This document shows positions 7,259 to 15,063 of a stretch of DNA of 64,000 nt, one piece after another. The first letter of the stretch is position 1; every line of letters starts with the position of its first letter. The position numbers were made by a program, and so were the translations under genes. The notes under the pieces are model-generated. The model did no database searches. It saw only the letters and a list, made by a program, of their open reading frames with translations, and was not told where the DNA came from. This DNA comes from Flagellimonas okinawensis. GTDB lineage: Bacteria; Bacteroidota; Bacteroidia; Flavobacteriales; Flavobacteriaceae. The DNA is taken from assembly GCF_029194005.1 (NCBI RefSeq), contig NZ_JARFVA010000001.1, positions 992,001-1,056,000 on the forward strand, read 5' to 3'.

Positions 7259-7595
7259 GGTTGGTGATATTTGATTTGAGCTGTTGCAACAACATTTTTA
7301 CCTCCTCCAATTGTTTGGTGATACTGAACTCATCACGGATACCTGAGTTCGAGACCCTGGCAAGTTGGTTCAGGTTGTTTCCCACCCGGCTCAGTTCGAC
7401 AAAAAGTTTCCGGTCCAAAGGATCTACCTTTTTGGTCGGCAGGGATTTTCCTGTACATTTCCTTCGGATATATTCGGCTGTGGACAATCCAATTGTCTTC
7501 GCATTGTTGCCAATGATCAAGTATTCGCTTTTTGAAACTCTGAAGGCTATGACAATCGTCCTTTGTTTTGATATGTCCTTTTTAGGTCTTGCCAT
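7248..7595 (-). CDS. MobC-like relaxosome accessory protein
   Basis: 115-residue protein with an N-terminal ribbon-helix-helix domain (TIVIAFRVSKSEYLIIGNNA, then IGLSTAEYIRRKC) and a C-terminal helical part including the family hallmark ELSRVGNNLNQLAR (residues about 68-81). In mobilizable plasmids and elements this protein binds near oriT and helps the relaxase to nick. It is the first gene of the mobilization operon; oriT-like inverted repeats lie immediately upstream. Confidence 0.9.
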   Translation of the reverse strand: MARPKKDISKQRTIVIAFRVSKSEYLIIGNNAKTIGLSTAEYIRRKCTGKSLPTKKVDPLDRKLFVELSRVGNNLNQLARVSNSGIRDEFSITKQLEEVKMLLQQLKSNITNHDR

Positions 7596-7634
7596 TTTCT
7601 ATGGTTTTGGTATTGTTCTAAAGGTCATTTGTAA

Positions 7635-7678
7635 ACGAAGTGCGCAGTTTTTGTTTACAAAAACACAACTTGCTTCGT
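7635..7678. repeat. nested inverted repeat, oriT candidate
   Basis: The inner perfect palindrome GTTTTTGTTTACAAAAAC (7647-7664; 8-bp arms, 2-nt loop) is flanked by ACGAAG (7635-7640) and CTTCGT (7673-7678). It sits 52-83 bp upstream of the mobC start. Nested repeats of this kind flank relaxase nick sites; the nick position itself cannot be read. Confidence 0.5.
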
Positions 7679-7732
7679 GACCTCCGATCAACTATATGGC
7701 AAACCTATAATCTATGGATTGTTTGCAGGGGT

Positions 7733-7762
7733 TTTGCCGTACATGGACTTTTGTACGGCAAA
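7733..7762. repeat. perfect 11-bp inverted repeat
   Basis: TTTGCCGTACA (7733-7743) and TGTACGGCAAA (7752-7762) are exact reverse complements around an 8-nt loop. No T-run follows on the plus strand, so a simple terminator is unlikely; a protein-binding or oriT-processing structure fits better. Confidence 0.6.
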
Positions 7763-7950
7763 TCGTTGAAGGGTCTTTTCAGAAGAGAAATAAAAAAATG
7801 TACTGAACTTGAACCAAGGATTTCCATGGAAAGAGGGAAACCGGTCAATACGTTCCTTTGGACGGAATTTTCCATATTAGATCAATGGTCCGATTTTCGT
7901 CCCAAGTCATATTGAACACGGGGCCATGGGCCGGACACCGGGATATTTCG

Positions 7951-7958
7951 TATATTTG
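7951..7958 (+). promoter_or_regulatory. -7 element of the toxin-antitoxin operon
   Basis: TATATTTG matches TAnnTTTG and lies 14 bp before the ATG at 7973, giving a very short leader. No TTG is present at the expected -33 position, which may mean a regulated promoter. Confidence 0.45.
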
Positions 7959-7972
7959 ATATAGAAAGAGCC

Positions 7973-8293
7973 ATGAAAAAGTCGCACAACATAGCACCGT
8001 CCAAAGGAAAGAACCTAAAGGGTTACTTTCCCGGACCTGTATTTTGGGATGTCGACCCCAGCGTGCTTGATGTGGAAAAGGACAAGATCTTTATCATCGA
8101 AAGGGTACTGTCCCGCAATATGGGGGACCCACAATATTTTGAGCTTCTCGAAAGACTGTATCCGATAAGTGACATTGTCCGGTGCGCGAAAAGGAGCGAA
8201 CAGATTCGGGGGAACAGCAGTATCAGGGCCGTGGCCGAACGTTATGGCATCAGACCGGACCATATGAAGAACTACAATCCTTCCTTTGGATAA
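7973..8293 (+). CDS. DUF6922-like antitoxin component
   Basis: 106-residue protein with the pattern VFWDVDPSVLDVEKDKIFII, then ERVLSRNMGDPQYF and a C-terminal helical part. I recall this arrangement (FWD-D-S-LD-EKD--FIIERVL) as DUF6922, a short protein commonly encoded immediately before AbiEii-type nucleotidyltransferases. Its TAA overlaps the ATG of the toxin gene (TAATG at 8291-8295), so the two are translationally coupled. By position it is the antitoxin; the mechanism is not established from sequence. Confidence 0.75.
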   Translation: MKKSHNIAPSKGKNLKGYFPGPVFWDVDPSVLDVEKDKIFIIERVLSRNMGDPQYFELLERLYPISDIVRCAKRSEQIRGNSSIRAVAERYGIRPDHMKNYNPSFG

Positions 8294-9087
8294 TGGCCGT
8301 CGACCAAGCCGTTTCGGACGAGCTGAAAAGCGTCATCGTCCAATTGATGCAAGCAGATTATTTAAGGGACTTTAACCTTGGAGGTGGCACCAACCTCGCT
8401 ATCCGGCACAATCATAGGGTCTCCACGGACATCGACCTCTTTTCCCAAGGTGTGGTCGGGGTCGAAAGATTGAGGGCAATAAGTGCCTATTTCAGATCGA
8501 CCTTCAAAGACGGGCTTTTAGGCCTCTTGGAGGAAAACTTCGGGGACAATCAAATGGCCTTTCTCAGGGTGAACGTACAAAGGAACGGGGTCCCGATCAA
8601 AATAGACATCATCCAAAATATTCCATTGCTCCATCCCATAGAAACATTTGACAACATTAGATTGATCAATGAACTCGACATCGGGGCATTGAAATTGGTG
8701 TCGGCCGTAAATCGCGGGACCCAAAAGGATTTTGGGGACCTTTTGTTGCTCTGTGGACTGTATTCCCTTGAAAGACTGCATACCGAGCTTATGAAAAGGG
8801 AAAGTATGTTCATCGGTAAAGAGTTTGGCACCATCTTCAACGTTGAGGGACTTCCCAGCGGTTTGGCCGGTGACCTGTCCGCCCTGGGCAATTTCAACAG
8901 GGCAACGGACCGAAAAAGTGAAAGCAACCGTCTTATCTTAACGGAAAATTCCATTATCCCGGGTTCTTGGCCCGAACTTGGCCTAAGATGGGCAGGGATC
9001 GTCGAGGCATATGCAAAGTCGAAAGGCTTGCGTTTTACTCCTCCTTCCAGAAAAAGGAGGTGGAAAAACAAAGGGATCGGTCTTTAA
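8293..9087 (+). CDS. AbiEii/AbiGii-family nucleotidyltransferase toxin
   Basis: 264 residues from the ATG at 8293, chosen because it overlaps the upstream stop; an in-frame start at 8182 would overlap the antitoxin gene by 111 bp. The nucleotidyltransferase signature is GGTNLAIRHNHRVSTDIDLF (residues 31-50), with Asp46 and Asp48 as metal ligands and a further Asp in IKIDII. The family motif KLVSAVNRGTQKDFGDLLLL follows. Such enzymes transfer nucleotides to tRNA or similar targets and can give phage abortive infection or element stabilisation. It is the last clear gene of the element. Confidence 0.88.
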   Translation: MAVDQAVSDELKSVIVQLMQADYLRDFNLGGGTNLAIRHNHRVSTDIDLFSQGVVGVERLRAISAYFRSTFKDGLLGLLEENFGDNQMAFLRVNVQRNGVPIKIDIIQNIPLLHPIETFDNIRLINELDIGALKLVSAVNRGTQKDFGDLLLLCGLYSLERLHTELMKRESMFIGKEFGTIFNVEGLPSGLAGDLSALGNFNRATDRKSESNRLILTENSIIPGSWPELGLRWAGIVEAYAKSKGLRFTPPSRKRRWKNKGIGL

Positions 9088-9335
9088 AAAATCCATCTTA
9101 TAGTTGACAGTTCCCATTTTTGAAAGTTTACGCCGATACGTTTTTCCTTGATCTATTCTAACCTTTGTAGGAATGAAAAGTGGAAAGGGAGAAAAAAACA
9201 AAAGGAGTATGGCATCCAGGTAAGGGAACGTGAAAATCAACATTGCTCAATATACCCCTTCGTACCATTACATTAATTAAGTGCTCATCAGATTTGTTCA
9301 AATATTAAAACAACTCTTCATTCGTATAATTATAT

Positions 9336-9372
9336 AATTGTACACATGTACAATTGTATATACATACAATTG
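9336..9372. repeat. overlapping palindromes built on the half-site CAATTGTA
   Basis: AATTGTACA (9336-9344) is the reverse complement of TGTACAATT (9347-9355). Overlapping it, CAATTGTAT (9351-9359) is the reverse complement of ATACAATTG (9364-9372). Four near-identical half-sites in 37 bp suggest cooperative binding by a dimeric protein or an extruding hairpin. Confidence 0.6.
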
Positions 9373-9576
9373 CATATTTAATCATTTGTATGGATAAATG
9401 AGTTTGGAGATTATTCGAAAGGCTTCTTAAGATGTGCCCGGCATGATCAAAATATCATTTAAGGAAAAGACGGGCTTAGCAGGTATTCATTCATTGCCCA
9501 TCTCGAACCAATGGGATTGTCTGTATCCTGAAGGGAAAAAGTATCTTTGGAAATCCCCTCTTTTCCCCCTTTCCAC

Positions 9577-9597
9577 AAAAAGCACCCGTAAGGGTGC
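9577..9597 (-). terminator. orphan terminator pointing left
   Basis: Read on the minus strand, GCACCC-TTAC-GGGTGC (9597-9582) is followed directly by five T. No minus-strand gene ends here, so it may be a relic or may insulate the element. Confidence 0.5.
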
Positions 9598-9969
9598 CGA
9601 TCCCATGACAAAATCAATGGAACGATTCATATCCATTACATCGAAAAATAGGAACAAAACTTCAATGATATCTTTATCTTAAATGGCAAGTAGATACTCC
9701 AAGACCATGGAAGCCATACTGAACGATAAATTACGGAAATTGGTGTAGCCAATTAAAAAAAGACAAGTACAAAAATTGAGAACATCAGGAACAGTTTGTC
9801 TTTTCTCTTATACAGAGCGATATATTATATTTGTTTGCTTATATATTAAGTGTAATTCTTTAAATTACATTAATCGAACGTATTAATTGTAAATTGTATG
9901 GAAGTATCTTGTGTGTTACTCTTGAGTATATAATTGTCTTAAATAATTAAATTATAAATACGCTACGGA

Positions 9970-9989
9970 CTGAACGTAACTTTGTTCAG
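9970..9989 (+). promoter_or_regulatory. palindrome over the -7 element of the Crp/Fnr-like gene
   Basis: CTGAAC (9970-9975) and GTTCAG (9984-9989) flank TAACTTTG (9977-9984), an exact TAnnTTTG match, 36 bp before the ATG. A dimer bound here would cover the promoter, so autoregulation is plausible. No TTG is seen at the -33 spacing. Confidence 0.5.
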
Positions 9990-10024
9990 CCATACATTGG
10001 TAATAAGCTAAAGAAACATCCCGA

Positions 10025-10615
10025 ATGGAGCAAGAGTTTAAGGTTTATATCAAATCTTACCTAGAACAATTTCCTGATTTGAGCTCGGAGGAACTAACTT
10101 TCATTTCCTCATATCTTATTATAGAAAAGTATGGCAAAAAAGAATTTTTATTTAAAAGCGGGGAGGTTCAAAAGGAAGTGGGATTTGTTTGCAAGGGACT
10201 TTTGAGAAGATACTACGTCAATGAAAAAGGAAACAAAATAACAACGGGTTTTATAATTGAAAATAACTATGCCACAGATTATCCCGCATTCATAAGGCAA
10301 AAACCATCAAAGTATTTTATCGAATGTCTTGAGCCATCGGTAATCATAAAATTGCCATATGATAAAATTCAAGAAGGGTACGGTAAATTTAAAACAAGTG
10401 AAAGGTATGGTAGGTTGATAGCCGAATATGTTTTGACCGTGCAAACCGACAGGGTAGAAAGTCTTTTGTTTGAGACAGCTGAAGAGCGTTACTTGAATTT
10501 TATAGACCGAAACCCAGACCTTGTAAACAGAATTAGTTTAACGCATTTAGCAACGTACTTGGGTATAGAACGGCAATCATTGAGCAGAATACGGAGTAAG
10601 ATCGCCAAAAAATGA
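10025..10615 (+). CDS. Crp/Fnr-family transcriptional regulator
   Basis: 196 residues. The N-terminal two thirds are the cyclic-nucleotide-binding-type beta barrel (ISSYLIIEKYGKKEFLFKSG, then VGFVCKGLLRRYYVNEKG and YATDYPAFIRQKPS), typical of the short Bacteroidota Crp-like proteins, most of which do not bind cAMP. The C-terminus is a compact helix-turn-helix (ISLTHLATYLGIERQSLSRI). No Cys cluster is present, so it is not an Fe-S sensor of the Fnr kind. The M20 gene follows 77 bp downstream on the same strand and may be its target; that is inference. Confidence 0.9.
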   Translation: MEQEFKVYIKSYLEQFPDLSSEELTFISSYLIIEKYGKKEFLFKSGEVQKEVGFVCKGLLRRYYVNEKGNKITTGFIIENNYATDYPAFIRQKPSKYFIECLEPSVIIKLPYDKIQEGYGKFKTSERYGRLIAEYVLTVQTDRVESLLFETAEERYLNFIDRNPDLVNRISLTHLATYLGIERQSLSRIRSKIAKK

Positions 10616-10692
10616 TTTTGTCACAAATGTGTCAGGTAGAAAAGCCGATGATGTTTCATTTTTGCAATAGTTAGTTCCATAATATTGTAAAA

Positions 10693-11991
10693 ATGACTTC
10701 AAATAATAAAATAACCAAAACAGCCTTAATTACTCAATTCCTCTTTTTTGGACTTGTTTCCAGTGGCCAAAATACAACTGTTGAACCATCCACACATTTG
10801 AAAGTCCAAGAGCGAACCGACAAAATTTTCGATAGCTTTGTAAAAATTCGCAGGGACTTTCATACCAATCCCGAAGTGTCAGGGCAAGAGAAAAGAACTT
10901 CCAAAAAGATTGCTGAATACCTTTTATCCTTGGGCCTTGAAGTTAAAACTGGAATAGGTGGTCATGGAGTCCTTGGAATCTTAAAAACTGGTAAGAAAGG
11001 AAAGCATATTGCTTGGAGAGCAGATATTGATGCCCTTGCTTCCGACCATCCCGATGTTGTCGATTTTTCATCAAAAATTAAAGGTGTAAGACATATTTGT
11101 GGACACGATGTACATACAACTATTGCACTTGGGATAGCTAATGTTTTAACAAGTTTAAAAGAAAGCCTTACAGGAACTATTTACTTCATCTTTCAACCAT
11201 CAGAAGAAAATTTGGCGGGGGCAAAAGCCATGCTTGATCATGGCCTGCTCAATAGTATAGACCCAGAAGAAATTTATGCATTACACATTGCACCTATGTC
11301 TGAGGGGATTGTTACTACCAAAGCAAGAAACCCTTATGCAGACTATAAGGGAATTCAAATTACCTTAAAAAACACAAAGGAGAAAACGGCTCTTATTCAG
11401 TTTACGAAAGAGCTTTTTTTACATCTTCAAAATGTTTCACCTGAAAGTGAATTCTGGGACAATAAAAATCTATTGGACCCCAATATAGGATTGGGAAATC
11501 CAAATACCATATTTAAGGATTATATTACCGTTGATTCAAATATTGCTGTTAAAGAAAGTGATAAGAAGATTACAATTAGGGCCTATCTAAGTGCTGAAAA
11601 GGAAACTCAATTAGACTTTCTTTTAAGTCAAATAAAAAAGAAATTTAAAGGATCGGACTATTCAGATCAATTTTTAAATAGTTCATTTTATTATGAGACA
11701 GCGCTAGTGCTTAATGATGAACGATTAACTTCATTGACCATACCTACAATAAGTAAGATTTACGGAAATGAACACGTTCTCCCCCTTTATGGAGCTATAC
11801 CTGACGGACGTGGGGATGATTTTGCACTGTTTCAACGTGAAATTCCGGGAGTCTATTTTTTATTGGGTGCATCAAATTTTGAAAAAGGAATAGTTTCCAT
11901 GCCTCATTCACCAAATTTTGCTGTTGATGAAAGTTGTATAAAAACGGGAATCAACTACTTTACATCAATGATAATAGAGAGACTTAAGTAA
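10693..11991 (+). CDS. exported M20-family amidohydrolase/peptidase
   Basis: 432 residues with an N-terminal hydrophobic signal segment (about 10-26), so probably periplasmic or surface bound. M20D-type motifs are present in order: HTNPEVSGQE, RADIDAL, ICGHDVHT, FQPSEEN, LHIAP, and PHSPNFAVDE near the C-terminus, which together supply the zinc-binding His/Asp/Glu residues. Homologues hydrolyse N-acyl amino acids, indole-acetyl conjugates or small peptides. The substrate here is unknown. It follows the Crp-like gene and precedes the small secreted protein gene. Confidence 0.88.
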   Translation: MTSNNKITKTALITQFLFFGLVSSGQNTTVEPSTHLKVQERTDKIFDSFVKIRRDFHTNPEVSGQEKRTSKKIAEYLLSLGLEVKTGIGGHGVLGILKTGKKGKHIAWRADIDALASDHPDVVDFSSKIKGVRHICGHDVHTTIALGIANVLTSLKESLTGTIYFIFQPSEENLAGAKAMLDHGLLNSIDPEEIYALHIAPMSEGIVTTKARNPYADYKGIQITLKNTKEKTALIQFTKELFLHLQNVSPESEFWDNKNLLDPNIGLGNPNTIFKDYITVDSNIAVKESDKKITIRAYLSAEKETQLDFLLSQIKKKFKGSDYSDQFLNSSFYYETALVLNDERLTSLTIPTISKIYGNEHVLPLYGAIPDGRGDDFALFQREIPGVYFLLGASNFEKGIVSMPHSPNFAVDESCIKTGINYFTSMIIERLK

Positions 11992-12128
11992 TAAGGTCGG
12001 TTGCCTACTTGTTATAACCGAAAATAATAAAACCAAGATTAAATTGATTGATTACATTCCTTTTTTTGGTGTATATAGATGTATTTTATACCCATATAAT
12101 CAAGTTAGCAACAATAAATAAACACAAT

Positions 12129-12620
12129 ATGAAACATTTTCTTTGCACAATAATTTTCTTGACCGCTTCAATTAGTTCCATAGCTCAAGAAAAAACTGAT
12201 GTTACCGTTAAATCCATTAACGGAATTATCGATGAACTACTTGATCAAATAACCATCGAAAAGGGCGAGAAAATGGATACTATAGCAATTAGGAACTTAT
12301 TTCATCCATCGGCCATATTTACAGTTGCTGATGTTACAAATGCTGAAACCGTATCACTTAATGATTTCCTCATCCTCTTGAAAGATCCTTACTATGAACA
12401 AGGATATCTTGAAAAAGAAATTCATAAAGTTGTTGATCAATACAATGGAATTGCCCAAGTATTCCAGACTTTTTATGGCAAGGACTCTGAGGGAGCTGAA
12501 GAAAAAGGAATAAACAGCTATCAATTAACATATTATGGCGATCGATGGTGGATAGTCAGTCTCTTATGGACCATAGAATCCAAAAGTGCCGGAATACCTG
12601 TAAAATATGGTGGGGAATAA
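12129..12620 (+). CDS. small secreted NTF2/SnoaL-like protein
   Basis: 163 residues from the ATG at 12129, which gives a good signal peptide (KHFLCTIIFLTASISSIAQ); the longer frame from 12048 would bury it. The mature part has the pattern of the nuclear-transport-factor-2-like fold used by DUF4440/SnoaL proteins: FHPSAIFTVADV, VFQTFYGKDSEG, then the terminal YQLTYYGDRWWIVSLLW. These are often binding or isomerase-like pockets without a fixed reaction. Convergent with the isoprenoid-synthase-like gene, 17 bp apart. Confidence 0.7.
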   Translation: MKHFLCTIIFLTASISSIAQEKTDVTVKSINGIIDELLDQITIEKGEKMDTIAIRNLFHPSAIFTVADVTNAETVSLNDFLILLKDPYYEQGYLEKEIHKVVDQYNGIAQVFQTFYGKDSEGAEEKGINSYQLTYYGDRWWIVSLLWTIESKSAGIPVKYGGE

Positions 12621-12637
12621 GTGAAGAAGTTGCTGAG

Positions 12638-13687
12638 TTAACCACTAAACCACGCAACACCCATAGCCGAAACCGTTGACAACCATTTAACCAAAAAATA
12701 CAATCTCCTGTTTGATGAAAAAATTTTCCCTAACCCTTGTTCTAATCTATCAATATGTTTTGATTTCAAGTATTTATTAAATCTTATATATCCATTTATA
12801 TTCAGGTTGTTTATTGTGATTGTATTTTGCATCCGCTGCAATTCATCCTTCCATCTGGGCGCTTTATAATCTCTCACAAATTCAAAGGCCCTTATAATAT
12901 GTTCATAAGCCTTTAAGTATAGTTCTTCGGCCACACCTTCCAGATAAAGAAGCTTTTTTTGATCACCTAAACTATATGATTCAATGTCATCGACTCTCTT
13001 TTCTAAGTGGTTTTTTGAAATATTGAACTGCTGATTAATATAGTCTTCCTCATAATCTGAAACATCATCCAATATTTGAAAAGCAACATAAAAATCCTTG
13101 TGCGATTTAAGAACGTTTTGGTATTCATTTCGATAATGTTTCCCTGTAAGTACAAATAGTGCGTCTATCGCTATTTTTCCAAAAGAAGACTTGTAATCGC
13201 ATAAAACCTCATATTCCGCAAACGAAGATATATTGTGGCTTTGCTTGTCCAATTTATAAGCCTTAACATATTCAAATTTTCTTTTGCCCCATATATCCCA
13301 AAATTCAGAATCAGTTTCAAAGAAAGTCGATAATATCTTGACAGTTTCCTCTTGGCAGATATTAATTGTTAGAAAGACGTTGAAATTCGATGTTTCCTTT
13401 TTGTTGTCAAAAATATCGTCCATCAAAATAATGGACCGATAGTAAAGAAATCCAGCGATTGACAACATATCCAACACCTCTTTATCAGAAAAATCGAAAG
13501 CTGAATTGAAAAGATATGGGTAATATAAATAGTAATCAGGGTTGTTCCGGATAAACTTTTGGTAGCAAATATTATCGATTACTTCCTTGGGATAGCCAAG
13601 CCCATTCAAGTATATCTGTACATTTTCAATCGCTTCTTTGAAAAGATTGTCATCTCTGTAATCAAAAAAATATTTTGTACTTATCAA
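12638..13687 (-). CDS. class I isoprenoid-synthase-fold protein
   Basis: 349 residues, mostly helical. Both Asp-rich motifs needed to bind diphosphate through Mg2+ are intact: DDIFD at 90-94 (in LMDDIFDN) and DDVSD at 207-211 (in FQILDDVSDYEED), with Lys171 nearby. It would act on a prenyl diphosphate. Overall divergence from housekeeping polyprenyl synthases (no FARM or GQ motif seen) and the lack of a terpene gene set argue for a special role. No ATG lies at the front; TTG at 13687 is the likely start, and the frame is open for eight more codons to a TAA at 13712. It follows the carboxypeptidase-regulatory-like gene by 31 bp and is the last gene of the peptide locus. Could instead be a degenerate or terpene-cyclase-like enzyme. 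Confidence 0.75.
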   Translation of the reverse strand: MISTKYFFDYRDDNLFKEAIENVQIYLNGLGYPKEVIDNICYQKFIRNNPDYYLYYPYLFNSAFDFSDKEVLDMLSIAGFLYYRSIILMDDIFDNKKETSNFNVFLTINICQEETVKILSTFFETDSEFWDIWGKRKFEYVKAYKLDKQSHNISSFAEYEVLCDYKSSFGKIAIDALFVLTGKHYRNEYQNVLKSHKDFYVAFQILDDVSDYEEDYINQQFNISKNHLEKRVDDIESYSLGDQKKLLYLEGVAEELYLKAYEHIIRAFEFVRDYKAPRWKDELQRMQNTITINNLNINGYIRFNKYLKSKHIDRLEQGLGKIFSSNRRLYFLVKWLSTVSAMGVAWFSG

Positions 13688-13718
13688 CCAATCACTGTTT
13701 ATATAATTTTCTTAAAAA

Positions 13719-14891
13719 TCAATTACGTAAATCCCTTATGTCCTTTAATATCTTTCTTTCCTCTTCACTAAAGAACATTGTATTGTTCTCATTCCAGCCT
13801 TCCAACTTTGGTATTGCAATAACTTGTTTGTTAAATCCTTCTTCAACATCGTAGTTAGTAGACAACTTTTTTGGTGATATGTGTTCTACAAGCGTCAATA
13901 TATATTTGGCGTTTGAACTGTACCTGTAGCTTTCTTGGCCTAAAATGCCGTTCCTAACGTTGTCCACTTCAACAAAAGAAAGGAAGTATTTATCATGGAC
14001 TTTACGATATTTTATCGTTGCTTTTGCCTCTATTAATATAAATACAGGCTTTTTTGATTTTTTCCCCTCAAGGGATGATGCCACAATCGCTTTAATTTTT
14101 TCTGGATCTTTTTGCGTTTCTATCTGAACAATTGCCATGGTTTCTCTTTCAATATAAATTTTACCCATATTGTTGTTATAGATATTGTCGTTTGATGGTG
14201 AGAACCCGATAATGAGAATAGGGTTTTCCCTAGATTCGATTTCTCCAACATATTTGAAAGTATAGTCTGAAAGATTGTCAATATCGAACATTCTGCTTTT
14301 TGAACGTACCATATCGGCGTTCCGAACAATCGTGGCTATGCCCCCAACGGCATCTAAATTTAGCTTTGTGTGGTTTTCTGTTCGACGACCCTGAATGATT
14401 TCTGCTTGATAGCCTTGGGGATTATTGTCTCCTTCATTATAAGTCATAAAGGAAACTTCGGTTAACATAGCGCCTTTTCCATCTTCCTGTACACTTTCAC
14501 GATAAAAGCCATAAAGATTAAATGGATTCGATATTATATTCTGTGGGATGCTTTTAATAGCTTTTATTATAATATCCTTTGCGGTTTCTCCCCTAACAAA
14601 GACCTCCTCCAAACTGATAATATAAGGACTCAACCAAATTGTATCCTTTTTACTTAAGTTATTTTTTTTGATATTTTTTTTTCGATAAGCTAAATGAGAG
14701 AATTCTATATTATTGGATTCGACAAAATAATCAATTGAAAATTTCCCAACTTCGTTTGTGGTTGTTCCCTGACCTTTTTCATCAGTGATGTGGGCAAACT
14801 GTATTGGCTCCCTGGTCATCGAATCCAATACTATTTGAGAATGTAGATGAATACTCCCAAGAAAAAAGACAATAAAGTATATCTTTTTCAT
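13719..14891 (-). CDS. secreted carboxypeptidase-regulatory-like domain protein
   Basis: 390 residues with a signal peptide (KKIYFIVFFLGSIHLHSQ). Residues about 19-100 form the beta-sandwich CarboxypepD_reg-like domain (VLDSMTREPIQFAHITDEKG, later TTTNEVGKFSID) usual at the front of TonB receptors. No receptor follows; instead there is a 280-residue domain (from EEVFVRGETAKDIIIKAIKS) of a type I know from stand-alone Bacteroidota envelope proteins, probably periplasmic or outer-membrane associated. It lies between the peptide gene and the isoprenoid-synthase-like gene on the same strand. Role in the locus unknown; export or surface display of the product would fit. Confidence 0.75.
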   Translation of the reverse strand: MKKIYFIVFFLGSIHLHSQIVLDSMTREPIQFAHITDEKGQGTTTNEVGKFSIDYFVESNNIEFSHLAYRKKNIKKNNLSKKDTIWLSPYIISLEEVFVRGETAKDIIIKAIKSIPQNIISNPFNLYGFYRESVQEDGKGAMLTEVSFMTYNEGDNNPQGYQAEIIQGRRTENHTKLNLDAVGGIATIVRNADMVRSKSRMFDIDNLSDYTFKYVGEIESRENPILIIGFSPSNDNIYNNNMGKIYIERETMAIVQIETQKDPEKIKAIVASSLEGKKSKKPVFILIEAKATIKYRKVHDKYFLSFVEVDNVRNGILGQESYRYSSNAKYILTLVEHISPKKLSTNYDVEEGFNKQVIAIPKLEGWNENNTMFFSEEERKILKDIRDLRN

Positions 14892-15016
14892 AAATCAGGC
14901 ATCTTTTGGTAAATATTAAGACTAATTCGTTTAGAACAATATACATCTATTTGAATTATTTAGCTGAATTGCAACGAATTAATAAAGAAATTATATAGGA
15001 TATTAGGGCAAAAGAA

Positions 15017-15045
15017 ATCCGGATTCATTTATCATGAATCCGGAT
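15017..15045 (-). terminator. perfect hairpin downstream of the peptide gene
   Basis: ATCCGGATTCA (15017-15027) and TGAATCCGGAT (15035-15045) are exact complements with a 7-nt loop. Read in the gene direction it starts 18 bp after the peptide stop and is followed by TTTCTTTT, so it can act as a partial terminator that makes the peptide transcript more abundant than the downstream enzymes. Confidence 0.75.
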
Positions 15046-15063
15046 GACAAAAGTTTGATAGGT

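Larger units (their letters stand above)
7596..7972. other. divergent intergenic region, probable transfer origin
   Basis: A 377-bp gap between the mobilization genes (minus) and the toxin-antitoxin pair (plus). It contains two strong inverted repeats (listed separately) and no convincing gene; the frame 7640-7915 is Cys/Trp-rich with no natural look. Its position next to mobC is where oriT is found in related mobilizable elements. Confidence 0.6.
3996..9750. mobile_element. integrative mobilizable element at tRNA-Arg; right end approximate
   Basis: The block holds a serine recombinase adjoining the tRNA 3' end, two small unknown genes, relaxase and MobC-like genes with oriT-like repeats, and a DUF6922/AbiEii toxin-antitoxin pair. 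No conjugation (T4SS) genes are present, so it would need a helper to transfer. Base composition looks more GC-rich from about 6200 to 9700 than the surrounding DNA and drops sharply near 9750, next to a 22-codon gene stub (9683-9748); that is my guess for the right end. I found no second copy of the tRNA 3' end, so attR is not identified. Confidence 0.65.
9088..10024. other. 937-bp region without a convincing gene; element border
   Basis: The left part is moderately GC-rich and the right part (from about 9750) very AT-rich. It holds nested palindromes (9336-9372), a minus-strand hairpin (9582-9597), a 22-codon stub (9683-9748, starting MASRYSKTMEAILNDKLRKL) that looks like the truncated front of a gene, and the promoter of the Crp-like gene. 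The frame 9434-9682 has no recognisable protein character. The composition change near 9750 is the best candidate for the element's right end. Confidence 0.5.

Noticed and set aside
7640..7915. 91-codon plus-strand ORF in the mob/TA intergenic region
   Set aside because: Composition is unnatural (many Cys, Trp, Arg), it covers the inverted repeats, and no family pattern is visible.
8182..8292. Longer N-terminus for the AbiEii-type toxin
   Set aside because: It would overlap the antitoxin gene by 111 bp; the ATG at 8293 gives the usual TAATG coupling and family length.
9434..9682. 82-codon ORF near the element's right side
   Set aside because: No domain pattern and no promoter or neighbour support; it contains a terminator-like hairpin inside.
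4030..9750. Second copy of the tRNA-Arg 3' end as attR
   Set aside because: Reading for copies of the T-arm and acceptor end found none; serine recombinases need only a very short core, so its absence does not exclude integration.
12638..13687. Housekeeping polyprenyl diphosphate synthase
   Set aside because: Both Asp-rich motifs are present, but the flanking motifs of housekeeping enzymes are not, and the neighbours are a peptide gene and an envelope protein, not quinone or isoprenoid pathway genes.
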